Assembly (NCBI GenBank): GCA_012032475.1
Contig: JAAUSY010000004.1
Span: 1-58,771, forward strand
Length of the DNA stretch: 58,771 nucleotides
Source of the DNA: Chloroflexaceae bacterium
Lineage (GTDB): Bacteria; Chloroflexota; Chloroflexia; Chloroflexales; Chloroflexaceae
Reading direction: 5' to 3'
How positions within the stretch are numbered: position 1 is the stretch's first letter; every line of letters begins with the position of its first letter. Positions 49,101 through 56,102 of this stretch are shown in pieces. The notes beneath the pieces were generated by a model. The model had not been told where the DNA came from. It ran no database searches and was given only the letters and a program-made list of their open reading frames with translations. Made by a program: the position numbers and the translations under genes.

Positions 49101-49287
49101 CATAGGCCGAGAGGCTTTCGACATAGCGCCGCTGGCCTTCGGCATAGAGCGTATCGAACGCCAGCGAACTCTTACCCGATCCCGAAACGCCTGTGAGGAC
49201 GACCAGTTGATCGCGGGGAATTTCGACGTCAATTCCCTTGAGGTTGTGTTCGCGTGCTCCCTTGATGATAATGGTATCTCTGGACAT
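46102..49287 (-). CDS. uvrA: Excinuclease ABC subunit A
   Basis: ATPase that detects bulky DNA lesions and loads UvrB in nucleotide excision repair. 1061 residues versus the usual ~940. Walker A boxes GVSGSGKSS (33-41) and [15 protein letters not shown] signatures LSGGEAQRI and [12 protein letters not shown]. Zinc modules: [18 protein letters not shown] ... CPDCTG and [10 protein letters not shown] ... CDNCKG. The extra length comes mainly from two inserts in the first half: a His/Pro/Ala-rich one (~212-253, with [11 protein letters not shown]) and a Gln/Glu/Pro-rich one (~284-311). Intact frame. A monocistronic promoter candidate lies ~96 bp upstream. Confidence 0.98.
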   Translation of the reverse strand: MSRDTIIIKGAREHNLKGIDVEIPRDQLVVLTGVSGSGKSSLAFDTLYAEGQRRYVESLSAYARQFLGQMEKPQVDFIEGLSPSIAIEQKSASKNPRSTVGTVTEIYDYLRLLFARIGTAHCPVCGSEVGGQTAEQMVDRVLNLPAGTRFLVLAPLVSQRKGEYKDIFQEARAEGFARVRVDGEVYDLSEDIKLNKKVKHTIEVVVDRLVLPPHPPTARPGNHSHPHPHSHPSEDPAAAVVVAPGDASEAAQEWQALVTRLTDSIETALRTAEGKVVISVAEVGHQEQGQAETEGPENGYPEGQQPLPEAWLMSETNTCTRCGISFPELSPQMFSFNSPQGACPDCTGLGTRLEVDMALLLPDPTLSLHEGAIPYWGELRKKRDSWGYQSLVCVSKHYGFDLDAPWEQLTEHQREVILYGSGKEKIRFDWSHDQGSHGVFYRPWEGVRNEIMRRFQQTESNHTREFYAQFMSEQPCPSCQGTRLRPESLAVTVGGRSIHEVCRLNIREASAWVATLLYAEPPEESNPSHPQRLDGTPPEDGTVAHRLTPTQRQIAGEVLKEIRERLQFLLGVGLHYLTLERAAPTLSGGEAQRIRLASQIGSGLVGVTYILDEPSIGLHQRDNRKLLTSLTHLRDLGNTVVVVEHDLETMQSADWIIDFGPGAGVKGGQVVAAGPPAVVQASDTLTGAYLDGRLQIETPSRRRLEKDVTAGERKDPRKNERNTSHQGTWLEVQGASMNNLRDLDVRFPLRCFVAVTGVSGSGKSSLISETLYPALAARLQRAQLRPGPHRNIVGVEHLDKVINIDQQPIGRTPRSNPATYVKLFDLLRELFAGTPEARLRGYPPGRFSFNLKGGRCEACEGNGVIRIDMQFLPDVWVRCDNCKGKRYNRETLQVKYKGKTIADVLDMDVQTALEFFDNVPRIRRILQTLHDVGLDYIRLGQPATTLSGGEAQRVKLARELARVATGRTLYILDEPTTGLHFADIQHLLKVLHRLVDAGNTVVVIEHNLDVIKTADWVIDLGPEGGDGGGTIVAEGTPEQIAQVAESFTGQFLADILTGGKG

Positions 49288-49382
49288 GGTGCGTGGTTCT
49301 GCCTGGCTCAGCCTGGCTTGATGACGGGTACTTGAGAAGAAGCGTCTGGGGGTTGGTTCCCCGGTTCAGACATACGTTCACC

Positions 49383-49391
49383 ATCATAGCA
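49383..49391 (-). promoter_or_regulatory. Candidate extended -10 promoter for uvrA
   Basis: Minus-strand TGCTATGAT, 96 bases from the start codon. No LexA-type operator is obvious nearby. Confidence 0.45.
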
Positions 49392-49520
49392 GGAACCAGG
49401 AGGGGCGTCAAATGCCGTCCAGTCCAGTCCATCGGGGACTCTTGCGCTGCCTGCGGCTTGCTGCCGCTTGCCCGCCCCGTTTCCCCACCGTCCGCGAACC
49501 CACAAACTGTGGTAAACTCC

Positions 49521-49529
49521 TGGTATACT
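49521..49529 (+). promoter_or_regulatory. Candidate extended -10 promoter for the YcxB-like gene
   Basis: TGGTATACT, 55 bases before the ATG; no strong -35 box. Confidence 0.45.
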
Positions 49530-49583
49530 TGTTCATGTGCTCAAGACGTCTCTCTTGCTGCTGACAGAGGATGAGGATAAGGA

Positions 49584-50096
49584 ATGACCGCTATGACCAC
49601 AGCCAGGGCAAATGCCCCGACGATGGCGACCACGATGACCGTTGAAGCAACCCTGACCCGCGAGCAGTTTATCAAGCTCTCGCTGCTCCGCCACCTGTTC
49701 CGGATGAGTTTCTACTTCTACAGCTTTACCTGCTCGCTCGTCACCGCCTACGCCATCTACACTGACCGCTACCTCTTCTTGCTCATTGTCTGGCCGCCCT
49801 TTCTGCTCTACCTCCTGATCGGAGCCGCGGACATCATCCGCACCGGCCTGAAGCAGGACCAGCCTTTTTTCCTGCCAACGCGCTACGAATTCACCAGCAA
49901 GGGGGTGGCAATCCGCACTTCCCAAGGGCAGAGCCACCTGATGTGGGACCAGATTGCCAGCCTCAAGGTGATGGCCGGGTGCTATGTGCTCACCTTGCAG
50001 GGCGGAACCGTGCTTGCCATCCCCCTGTCTGCCTTCCCCAACGGTCAGGGGAAGCTGTTTGAAACCCTGGTGCAGAACTACCTGGAAAGACGATAG
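49584..50096 (+). CDS. YcxB-like membrane protein
   Basis: 170 residues. A Thr/Ala/Met-rich N-terminus is followed by VEATLTREQFIKLSLLRHLF, two adjacent helices (FYFYSFTCSLVTAYAIYT and LFLLIVWPPFLLYLLIG) and a C-terminal beta domain with YEFTSKGVAIRTSQGQSHLM and WDQIASLKVMAGCYVL. This is the YcxB-like layout (two TMs plus a PH-like beta domain). Function of the family unknown. 15 bp upstream of the DUF92 gene, likely same operon. Confidence 0.75.
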   Translation: MTAMTTARANAPTMATTMTVEATLTREQFIKLSLLRHLFRMSFYFYSFTCSLVTAYAIYTDRYLFLLIVWPPFLLYLLIGAADIIRTGLKQDQPFFLPTRYEFTSKGVAIRTSQGQSHLMWDQIASLKVMAGCYVLTLQGGTVLAIPLSAFPNGQGKLFETLVQNYLERR

Positions 50097-50111
50097 CAAG
50101 GAGGAGTCCCG

Positions 50112-50981
50112 ATGATAGACCCTCTGCGCCTGCTCCTGGGCTGGATCCTCAGCCTCGGTGTGGGTGGGGTGGCCTGGTGGCGCGGCTCGCTCACGGTGAG
50201 CGGGGCGGTGGGCGCGGTCATCGTTGGCACGCTGACGTTCGGGTTCGGGGGGTGGCCCTGGGGGCTGACGCTCGTCACTTTCTTTGTGAGCAGCAGCCTG
50301 CTTTCCCATTACAAAGAGCGCCTCAAGGAGGAACGGGCGGGCGAGAAGTTTGCCAAGGGAGGCCGGCGTGACCTGACCCAGGCCATGGCGAATGGCGGCC
50401 TGGGCGCGTTGCTCTCACTGCTCTCGGCGCTCCTGGGCGAGCCACCGCTCGTGTTGGCCTGCTTCGTGGGCACGATGGCCGCCGCAACCGCCGACACCTG
50501 GGCGACCGAACTGGGCGTCCTGAGCACCTCCCCTCCCCGCCTGGTCACCACCTGGCGCACGGTCGAGCCGGGGACCTCCGGCGGCATCACGCTGGTGGGC
50601 ACCCTGGCTTCTGCCGCGGGTGGCCTGACCATCGGCCTGGCAATGTTTAGCTTCCTCCCCCTGGTGCAGGCACTCATACCCGCAGCGCCTCCCCCTCCCC
50701 CCTCCCTCCTGGTATCCCCATCCCCGTGGCTCCTGTGGCTTCTTCCTGCGGGGCTTCTAGGGGGAGTGGCTGGCTCGCTGGCAGATAGCCTGCTCGGAGC
50801 CACGGTGCAGGCGATGTATCGCACCCCGGACGGCAAGGAAACGGAGCGAGCCGTGGGCAAGGATGGTACCCCCAACTCCCTGGTGCGGGGCGCTCCCTGG
50901 CTTACCAATGACGTGGTCAACTTTCTGGGGTCGGTGGCTGGCGGGGTGGTGGGGGGAGGGGTGTTCCTGCTGATGGCGTAG
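50112..50981 (+). CDS. DUF92 (TMEM19-like) integral membrane protein
   Basis: 289 residues with about six to seven helices. Family signs: VSGAVGAVIVGTLTFGFGGW, FFVSSSLLSHYKERLKEERA and the conserved ATADTWATELGVLS with LVTTWRTVEPGTSGGIT. NDVVNFLGSVAGG closes the family region. In photosynthetic eukaryotes a DUF92 protein acts as a phytyl-phosphate kinase, so a role on prenyl or phytyl phosphates is possible here, but bacterial members are uncharacterised to my knowledge. A Pro-rich loop (AAPPPPPSLLVSPSP) interrupts the sequence. Strong RBS AAGGAGGAG. Confidence 0.9.
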   Translation: MIDPLRLLLGWILSLGVGGVAWWRGSLTVSGAVGAVIVGTLTFGFGGWPWGLTLVTFFVSSSLLSHYKERLKEERAGEKFAKGGRRDLTQAMANGGLGALLSLLSALLGEPPLVLACFVGTMAAATADTWATELGVLSTSPPRLVTTWRTVEPGTSGGITLVGTLASAAGGLTIGLAMFSFLPLVQALIPAAPPPPPSLLVSPSPWLLWLLPAGLLGGVAGSLADSLLGATVQAMYRTPDGKETERAVGKDGTPNSLVRGAPWLTNDVVNFLGSVAGGVVGGGVFLLMA

Positions 50982-51025
50982 CCAGCTTCCGTTCTGTTTC
51001 TGTTCTCGTTCCGCTGCATTCCAAG

Positions 51026-51661
51026 TCATGGCCGATGGTCTCCTGCCTCGTTTTCCAGGTCCTCGCGGTGGTTGAACAGCACATACGACCAGTAGTCCAG
51101 GCTCGCCCGGAGCACAGCGCGTAGCTCCGGAGAACGACTATTCGGGAGTGGTGCGCCATAGGCCACGAGTCCCAGGTCCCGCGCCATCTTCAGGTGGCGC
51201 AGGAGCGCATCGGGTGTATCCACCAGCAGTACGCGGTTCATCCCGTGCTGATAGAGCAGCGCCGCAATATGCTGCATATCGGCCTGGTCGTGGCCGCTCC
51301 GCCCCACCGTCAACAGCGCCTCGGCGGGCAGGTGGTGGGTCGCCAGCGCCTCGCGGAGGTGCTGCGCGGCTGCGCCTTCGGCTGCCTCAAGCAACACCAG
51401 GTGCGAGGCCAACCCCTGACGGTACCGGTCCAGCGCATGATTCACACAGACTGTGATATCATCATCACCATCATCACCATCATCACCATCATTAACCCCC
51501 GCACAGAGCACCACCAGGGCGTCTACCCGGCGCGATTCATCGCGCTGGCCCTGGAGCACGACCAGTTCGCCCACCAGCACCAGGGCTGCCAGCACCAGGG
51601 TGACGACCACCTCACCGGTTCGCACTATTCGGAATACCATTCGCCGCATTTTCATTTTCAT
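51026..51661 (-). CDS. DUF218/YdcF-like membrane-anchored protein
   Basis: 211 residues. Helix TLVLAALVLVGELVVL near residues 17-34 is a signal anchor. The domain starts VDALVVLCAGVND with a following Asp/Gly run, then ALDRYRQGLASHLVLL, TVGRSGHDQADMQHIAALLY and VLLVDTPDALLRHLKMARDL, the order seen in YdcF/ElyC/SanA proteins (envelope-associated, some linked to lipid-carrier metabolism). The usual Gly-rich phosphate-binding loop is altered: LGGG is replaced by LCAG and an Asp-rich insert encoded by a 9-bp repeat. Divergent from mltG. Confidence 0.8.
   Translation of the reverse strand: MKMKMRRMVFRIVRTGEVVVTLVLAALVLVGELVVLQGQRDESRRVDALVVLCAGVNDGDDGDDGDDDITVCVNHALDRYRQGLASHLVLLEAAEGAAAQHLREALATHHLPAEALLTVGRSGHDQADMQHIAALLYQHGMNRVLLVDTPDALLRHLKMARDLGLVAYGAPLPNSRSPELRAVLRASLDYWSYVLFNHREDLENEAGDHRP
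51460..51492. repeat. 9-bp tandem repeat inside the DUF218 gene
   Basis: CATCATCAC copies at 51460-51468, 51469-51477 and 51478-51486 plus a partial copy. On the coding strand it adds Gly-Asp-Asp units in frame. Confidence 0.95.
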
Positions 51662-51701
51662 ACGAACTATGATACGACGAAGAAGCCTGGAGAGAGATAC
51701 A

Positions 51702-51710
51702 TGATATAAT
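51702..51710 (+). promoter_or_regulatory. Extended -10 promoter for mltG
   Basis: TGATATAAT is a perfect extended -10 (TG-n-TATAAT), 77 bases upstream of the mltG ATG. Confidence 0.55.
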
Positions 51711-51787
51711 GGGTATCACGATGGAACATGCTCATATCGAACGACCAGATGATAACCTGACAACATGGCTGGAGACCAGAGAATCCT

Positions 51788-52864
51788 ATGTTCATGCGAA
51801 ACGTGCGGGCCGTGATGCTTGGCATCACGCTGCTGGCGCTGGCCGTCACCTGTTCGGGCTACCTGCTCTTGCAGGAAATCCAGGCCACCGCAAGCAACGT
51901 TGACCAACCCATTGAGATAGCGGTTGAGCCAGGCGATACGACCGCCCAGATAGCCACGAAACTCCGCGCCCAGGGGTTGATCCGCCAACCTGTCCTGTTC
52001 ACGCTGCTGGTGCGCCTCCGCGGGCTGGATGGCAAATTGCAGGCCGGGCGCTATACACTTCGCCCGACCATGACGATGAGCGAAATACTGCGGAGTTTGC
52101 AGCACAGCCGCTCCGAAGAGCTTCAGGTGACCATCCCCGAAGGGTTGCGCCTGGAGGAGATTGCCGCGCTCATGGAAGAGGCCGGGGTCTTTCAGGAAGA
52201 TGAATTTTTGAGCGCCGCCAGCAACGGGGCCGCCTTCAAAGACCGTTCGTTCTTTCTCAACAGCCTGCCGACCGACGCCTCCCTGGAGGGCTACCTCTTC
52301 CCTGATACCTACCGCATTGCGACGACTGCCACCGTCACCGATGTCATTGAAATGATGCTCGGACGGTTCGACCAGAAATACCGCGAGATTGACCGCGAAG
52401 TCCGCGTTCCGGACGTCAGTGTCCACCAGATTATGACCATGGCCTCCGTGGTGCAGCGCGAGGCAGCCCTCGAACGCGAGATGCCCCGCATTGCCGCGGT
52501 GTTCTGGAACCGCATGAAACCGGACAACCTGGACGAAACCGGCGGGGGCAAGCTCCAGGCCGATGCGACGCTTCAGTATGCGCTTGGATACAGCCAGTTC
52601 GAACGGACCTGGTGGCGCAAGGACCTGACCTTTACAGACCTCAAGGTGAATGACCCCTACAACACCCGCGAATATGCCGGCCTGCCGCCCGGCCCGATTT
52701 GCAGCCCCGGCCTCGACGCGCTCCAGGCGGCGGCGCAACCCGACGAGAGTGCCAACTACCTCTATTTTGTCGCAAGCTGCGACTTCGATGGGTCGCACAA
52801 TTTCGCTACCAACTACGTTGATTTTCAACAGTTTGAAGCCGAATATCGGGCATGCAGCGAGTAA
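51788..52864 (+). CDS. mltG: Endolytic murein transglycosylase
   Basis: Cuts nascent peptidoglycan strands at the membrane surface. 358 residues: N-terminal anchor GITLLALAVTCSGYLLL (~12-28), a LysM-like region with GDTTAQIATKLRAQGLI and AGRYTLRPTMTMSEIL, then the YceG catalytic domain: LEGYLFPDTYRI and IMTMASVVQREAAL. The Glu of QRE (about residue 225) aligns with the E. coli catalytic Glu218; the preceding Glu of the common EKE triplet is Gln here. LQADATLQYALGY, NTREYAGLPPGPICSPG and YLYFVA complete the family pattern. aroE follows after 7 bp. Confidence 0.96.
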   Translation: MFMRNVRAVMLGITLLALAVTCSGYLLLQEIQATASNVDQPIEIAVEPGDTTAQIATKLRAQGLIRQPVLFTLLVRLRGLDGKLQAGRYTLRPTMTMSEILRSLQHSRSEELQVTIPEGLRLEEIAALMEEAGVFQEDEFLSAASNGAAFKDRSFFLNSLPTDASLEGYLFPDTYRIATTATVTDVIEMMLGRFDQKYREIDREVRVPDVSVHQIMTMASVVQREAALEREMPRIAAVFWNRMKPDNLDETGGGKLQADATLQYALGYSQFERTWWRKDLTFTDLKVNDPYNTREYAGLPPGPICSPGLDALQAAAQPDESANYLYFVASCDFDGSHNFATNYVDFQQFEAEYRACSE

Positions 52865-52871
52865 CGACCCC

Positions 52872-53727
52872 ATGAGCTTTCTCAAAACCGTCAGCCTGAT
52901 AGGGGACCCGGTGGCGCACAGCCGCTCCCCCCGGATGCACAATGCCGCCTTTGCCCACCTGGGCATTGCTGCCCACTACGAGGCGTGGCACACCCCGGCC
53001 CCAGAACTTCCCGCCCGCATTGCCGCGCTGCGCAGCCCATCGGTGCTCGGCGCAAACGTCACCCTGCCGCACAAAGAAGCCGTCATCCCCATGCTTGACG
53101 CCCTGGAACCAGAAGCCCGCCAGATTGGCGCAGTCAATACCATCTACCGTCGCGAAGATGGGGCGCTGGTTGGGGCCAACACGACGCGCCGGGGTTGCTG
53201 GCGGCGCTGGCCGAAGGGGCCGGCTTTGCCCTGCCGGTCAGCGCGTGGTGCTGCTCGGAGCCAGCGGGGCTGCCCGCGCTGCCGCGTTTGCCCTGGTCAA
53301 TGCGGGGGTCTCGCACCTGGTGATTGCCAACCGCACCCTGGCACGGGCCGAAAGCCTGGTGGCCGACCTTCGCCCGGCGACCTCCGGCCAGACGCCTCAC
53401 CTGGCAGCCCTGGCGTTGGAGGAAGACGACCCCGTTCTGGTTGCAGTGGTCGGGGACTGCACGCTGCTCATCAATGCTACCTCGGTGGGTTGGAAGAACG
53501 ACGAAACCCCCCTGCCGGCGGGCGTGCTGGTCACCCCCGGCACGCTCGTCTACGATATGGTCTATCGCCGGACCCGGTTGCTCCAGGAGGCGGAGGCGCA
53601 GGGGGCGCGGACCCTGGATGGCCTGGGGATGCTGTTGCACCAGGGAGCACTGGGGTTTGCCCGCTGGACCGGGCGCGAAGCACCCATAGCGGTGATGCGG
53701 GCGGCGATGGGAATGGCAACGTTGTAG
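52872..53727 (+). CDS. aroE: Shikimate dehydrogenase, frame broken twice
   Basis: Reduces 3-dehydroshikimate to shikimate with NADPH in the chorismate pathway. Frame 1: SLIGDPVAHSRSPRMHNAAF, GANVTLPHKEAVIP (catalytic Lys) and QIGAVNTIYRREDGALVGAN. A missing base at 53182 shifts to DAPGLLAALAEGAGFALPV, and another at 53239 to QRVVLLGASGAARAAAFAL (NADP site), IANRTLARAESL, LINATSVGWKNDE, YDMVYRRTRLL and LDGLGMLLHQGALGF. Both repair as single lost bases (CC read as C), giving ~285 residues. Adjacent mltG and a prepilin peptidase; aroE-prepilin peptidase neighbours are common. Confidence 0.88.
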
Positions 53728-53745
53728 ATGGGCGGCGAGCAACGG

Positions 53746-53777
53746 GCGATGAGCAACGAGCGATGAGCAACGAGCGA
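53746..53777. repeat. 14-bp tandem repeat between aroE and the prepilin peptidase
   Basis: GCGATGAGCAACGA in 2.3 copies, with a degenerate copy just upstream. Confidence 0.8.
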
Positions 53778-53797
53778 CGTTGGACTACGGAGGGCGC

Positions 53798-54568
53798 ATG
53801 GATATTCTGTTGATGATTCTGGTCATTGCGGCCGGTCTGGTGATCGGCTCCCTGCTCAATATCGTCATCATCCGGCTGCCGCGAGAACGGCGGTTGCTTG
53901 GCTGGCCCCCCCACTGCACGCGCACGGGCGAACCCCTGGCGCTCTGGCAGTTGCTCCCCATCCTGGGATGGGTGCTCCAGCGGGGGCGAGCGCCAGATGG
54001 TCAGCTGCTCCCCTGGATTGCCCCCCTGGTCGAGTTGCTCTCGGCGACGGCGCTGGCGCTCCTCTACCGCCAGTATGGGTTCTCGCTGCTCTTCTTCTAC
54101 CTGGGCTTCGTCTGTCTGGTGCTGCTGGTCACTGGGGCCATTGACTGGACCCACCGCTTCATCTACGTGTTCGTTATTCTGGGGGGCACCGGGGGGGTGC
54201 TGCTGGTCAACCTGCTGGCCGGAGGAAGCCTCCCCGCGCTCCCCCTGCGTGACAGCGTCGAAGGGGCGCTGGTGGCCGGGGTGGCGTTCATCCTGCTGTT
54301 TCTCCTGGCAAAGGTGCTCTTTCCCTCCAGGGCGGTCCCCTTCGGGATGGGCGATGTCTACCTGGGTATCTTCCTGGGCGCAGCCTTCGGGCGGGGGCAT
54401 CTGATGCCCGCGCTCACCTACGGGGTGATGATGGCGGGGGTGGTGGCTGCCATCATCCTGATCCTCAAGCATGGGTTCGGTCGCCGCGATGTGCCGGAAT
54501 ATATGCCCTATGGCAGCTACCTCTGCCTGGGAGCCATCATCTATCTCATGGTGCAGGAGTGGGCGTAG
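53798..54568 (+). CDS. A24-family prepilin peptidase
   Basis: Integral-membrane aspartic protease that cuts (and in full-length forms N-methylates) type IV prepilin-like leaders. 256 residues from ATG 53798, with GGAGGG four bases upstream. Motifs: GSLLNIVIIRLP at the start; first catalytic Asp in TGAIDWTHRFIYV; second in VPFGMGDVYLGIFLGAAFG. About seven helices. The cytoplasmic N-domain normally has four Cys in two CxxC pairs; here only one (CTRTGEPLALWQ) remains. No pilin genes are in view. Confidence 0.9.
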   Translation: MDILLMILVIAAGLVIGSLLNIVIIRLPRERRLLGWPPHCTRTGEPLALWQLLPILGWVLQRGRAPDGQLLPWIAPLVELLSATALALLYRQYGFSLLFFYLGFVCLVLLVTGAIDWTHRFIYVFVILGGTGGVLLVNLLAGGSLPALPLRDSVEGALVAGVAFILLFLLAKVLFPSRAVPFGMGDVYLGIFLGAAFGRGHLMPALTYGVMMAGVVAAIILILKHGFGRRDVPEYMPYGSYLCLGAIIYLMVQEWA

Positions 54569-54632
54569 CCAGAGCCAGAACCAGTGCGGACCGTGGATTT
54601 TGCCGACCGATTTCTCACATGGGCAACCGTCA

Positions 54633-54641
54633 TGTTATACT
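54633..54641 (+). promoter_or_regulatory. Candidate extended -10 promoter for the RsbT-like genes
   Basis: TGTTATACT, 154 bases before the first RsbT-like start; a further AT-rich stretch follows but no -35 is clear. Confidence 0.4.
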
Positions 54642-54794
54642 AACGGTAACCAGAATCTGGTCTATAACCGACTGCGATGGGAGGGGTTCGTCTCATGATT
54701 GAATGTGCTGGGCTGATGGGAGCCATTCCAGAATGAACCGGCGACGGGAACCGGCGGCGCACGAAGCGCCAGAAGGGAAGAAAGGGCACCAACC

Positions 54795-55199
54795 ATGCTG
54801 CCGCAGGAGAGGGTAACCATCATTCAGGGCGACCTGGACGTGGTCACGGCTCGCTCGCTCGTGCGTGAGATTGCCAAAAACCTGGGGTTTATGCCCATTG
54901 ACCAGGCGCGGATTGCCACGGCGGTCAGCGAACTGGCGCGGAACATCTTCCTCTATGCCGGAACCGGGCAGGTCGTCGTTCGTGGGGTTGAAAAAGCCGG
55001 GAAAAAAGGCGTTGAGATTGTATGTGAGGACCAGGGGCCGGGCATCCAAGACATCGAGTGTGCCCTCCAGGATGGCTATAGCACATCGGGCGGCAAAGGA
55101 ATGGGCCTGCCGGGAGCCAGACGGCTCATGGATGATTTTATCGTGCATTCGGTCGTCGGGGTTGGCACCACGGTGACCTGCCGGAAGTGGCGGAAGTAA
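54795..55199 (+). CDS. RsbT-like serine/threonine kinase, copy 1
   Basis: 134 residues, GHKL-fold anti-sigma kinase. Sequence elements: SLVREIAKNLGFMPIDQARI, N-box ATAVSELARNIFLYAGTG, EDQGPGIQDIECALQDGYS (G1) and GGKGMGLPGARRLMDDF (G2). This pattern matches RsbT, which in stressosomes phosphorylates RsbS/RsbR and activates a phosphatase. No RsbS/RsbR (STAS) partner or PP2C gene is next to it. A paralogue follows 116 bp downstream. Confidence 0.93.
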   Translation: MLPQERVTIIQGDLDVVTARSLVREIAKNLGFMPIDQARIATAVSELARNIFLYAGTGQVVVRGVEKAGKKGVEIVCEDQGPGIQDIECALQDGYSTSGGKGMGLPGARRLMDDFIVHSVVGVGTTVTCRKWRK

Positions 55200-55315
55200 T
55201 CCTATCTCTTGCGAAACACAACATAACGTAGCGCCTCCTGGTCAATATCGCCGCATCATCGAGCACCATTCCTGGTGCAGCGAAGGCACCAGCAGAGAGG
55301 AAAGGGAGGGAGGGA

Positions 55316-55720
55316 ATGTCCCTACAGGCCGATGTGACGCCCATCCAGAGCGACCTGGACATTGTCACGGCTCGCTCAAAAGCGCGTGATATTGCGAAAA
55401 GTCTGGGGTTTGGCGCGGTGGATCAGGCCCGCATTGCCACGGCGGTCAGCGAGTTGGCCCGCAATATCTTCCTCTACGCCGATTCCGGCCACGTTGCGGC
55501 CCGGGCTGTTGACCGGAACGGACGCAAGGGCATCGAAATCGAGTTTCAAGACCAGGGGCCAGGGATTGCCAATATTGACCAGGTAATGCAGGATGGCTAC
55601 TCAACCTCCCGTGGGATGGGCATGGGGCTTCCTGGGGCCCGTCGGCTGATGGACGAGTTCGACATCCAGTCCAGGCCCGGCACGGGCACCACGATTGTCT
55701 GTCGGAAGTGGCGGCTCTAG
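55316..55720 (+). CDS. RsbT-like serine/threonine kinase, copy 2
   Basis: Also 134 residues and clearly a tandem duplicate of copy 1: ARDIAKSLGFGAVDQARI, the identical N-box ATAVSELARNIFLYA, FQDQGPGIANIDQVMQDGYS, RGMGMGLPGARRLMDEF and the shared end CRKWR. The main changes lie in the first 20 residues and around residues 70-85, so the two may bind different partners. Strong AAAGGGAGGG-type RBS just before the ATG. Confidence 0.93.
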   Translation: MSLQADVTPIQSDLDIVTARSKARDIAKSLGFGAVDQARIATAVSELARNIFLYADSGHVAARAVDRNGRKGIEIEFQDQGPGIANIDQVMQDGYSTSRGMGMGLPGARRLMDEFDIQSRPGTGTTIVCRKWRL

Positions 55721-55839
55721 CCAGCAACCACCCGGATGAGCGTGATGACGGAGCAATGCGAGGGGCAAAAGCAAAGAAGAAAACGAAGGGGATAGGGAGA
55801 TGGCCGCAGTTGCAGGCCACCCCCCGGTGCGAACCTCTA

Positions 55840-55950
55840 TCAGCGGTAAATCCAGCGGCGTAGTGCGAGGTCCATTGCAGCAAGCGAAAAGAGACCAGAT
55901 GCAAAGATGGCGGCAACGATGAGCACTATCCTGGTGGTCTTGAGAACCAT
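55840..55950 (-). CDS. 36-residue single-helix membrane protein
   Basis: Opposite strand from its neighbours. Sequence begins MVLKTTRIVLIVAAIFASG and ends LALRRWIYR: a basic start, one membrane helix (RIVLIVAAIFASGLFSLAAM) and a basic end. An excellent GGGAGGAG seven bases before the ATG supports translation. No homologue is recalled. Too short to prove from sequence alone. Confidence 0.5.
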   Translation of the reverse strand: MVLKTTRIVLIVAAIFASGLFSLAAMDLALRRWIYR

Positions 55951-56002
55951 AATACTCCTCCCATCATGATAGCCCCTCTGAGCATCTCATGGCCGATGTT
56001 GT

Positions 56003-56022
56003 TGTAACTCAAATGTAACTCA
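56003..56022. promoter_or_regulatory. Direct repeat spaced by one helical turn
   Basis: TGTAACTCA at 56003-56011 and again at 56014-56022; an 11-bp period is typical for OmpR/PhoB-family binding boxes. It lies between the small membrane ORF (-) and the GT39 gene (+). Confidence 0.4.
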
Positions 56023-56041
56023 TTCCGGTCCAAAGAGATAT

Positions 56042-56055
56042 CCCCCCTGGGGGGG
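56042..56055. repeat. C6-T-G7 palindrome followed by a T-rich stretch
   Basis: CCCCCCTGGGGGGG then AATTTTCAGATCTTTC on the + strand. The loop can be at most a few bases, so it is a weak terminator candidate for the RsbT unit. Confidence 0.3.
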
Positions 56056-56102
56056 AATTTTCAGATCTTTCTTTGTTTTGCCATTTTTGCCATTCGATTC
56101 CG

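Noticed and set aside
51460-51492. CRISPR-like repeat array
   Set aside because: Units are 9 bp without spacers and are in frame within a coding gene.
51788-52864. Loss of the catalytic Glu in MltG (EKE changed to QRE)
   Set aside because: The catalytic residue corresponds to the second Glu of the triplet, which is kept; only the variable first position differs.
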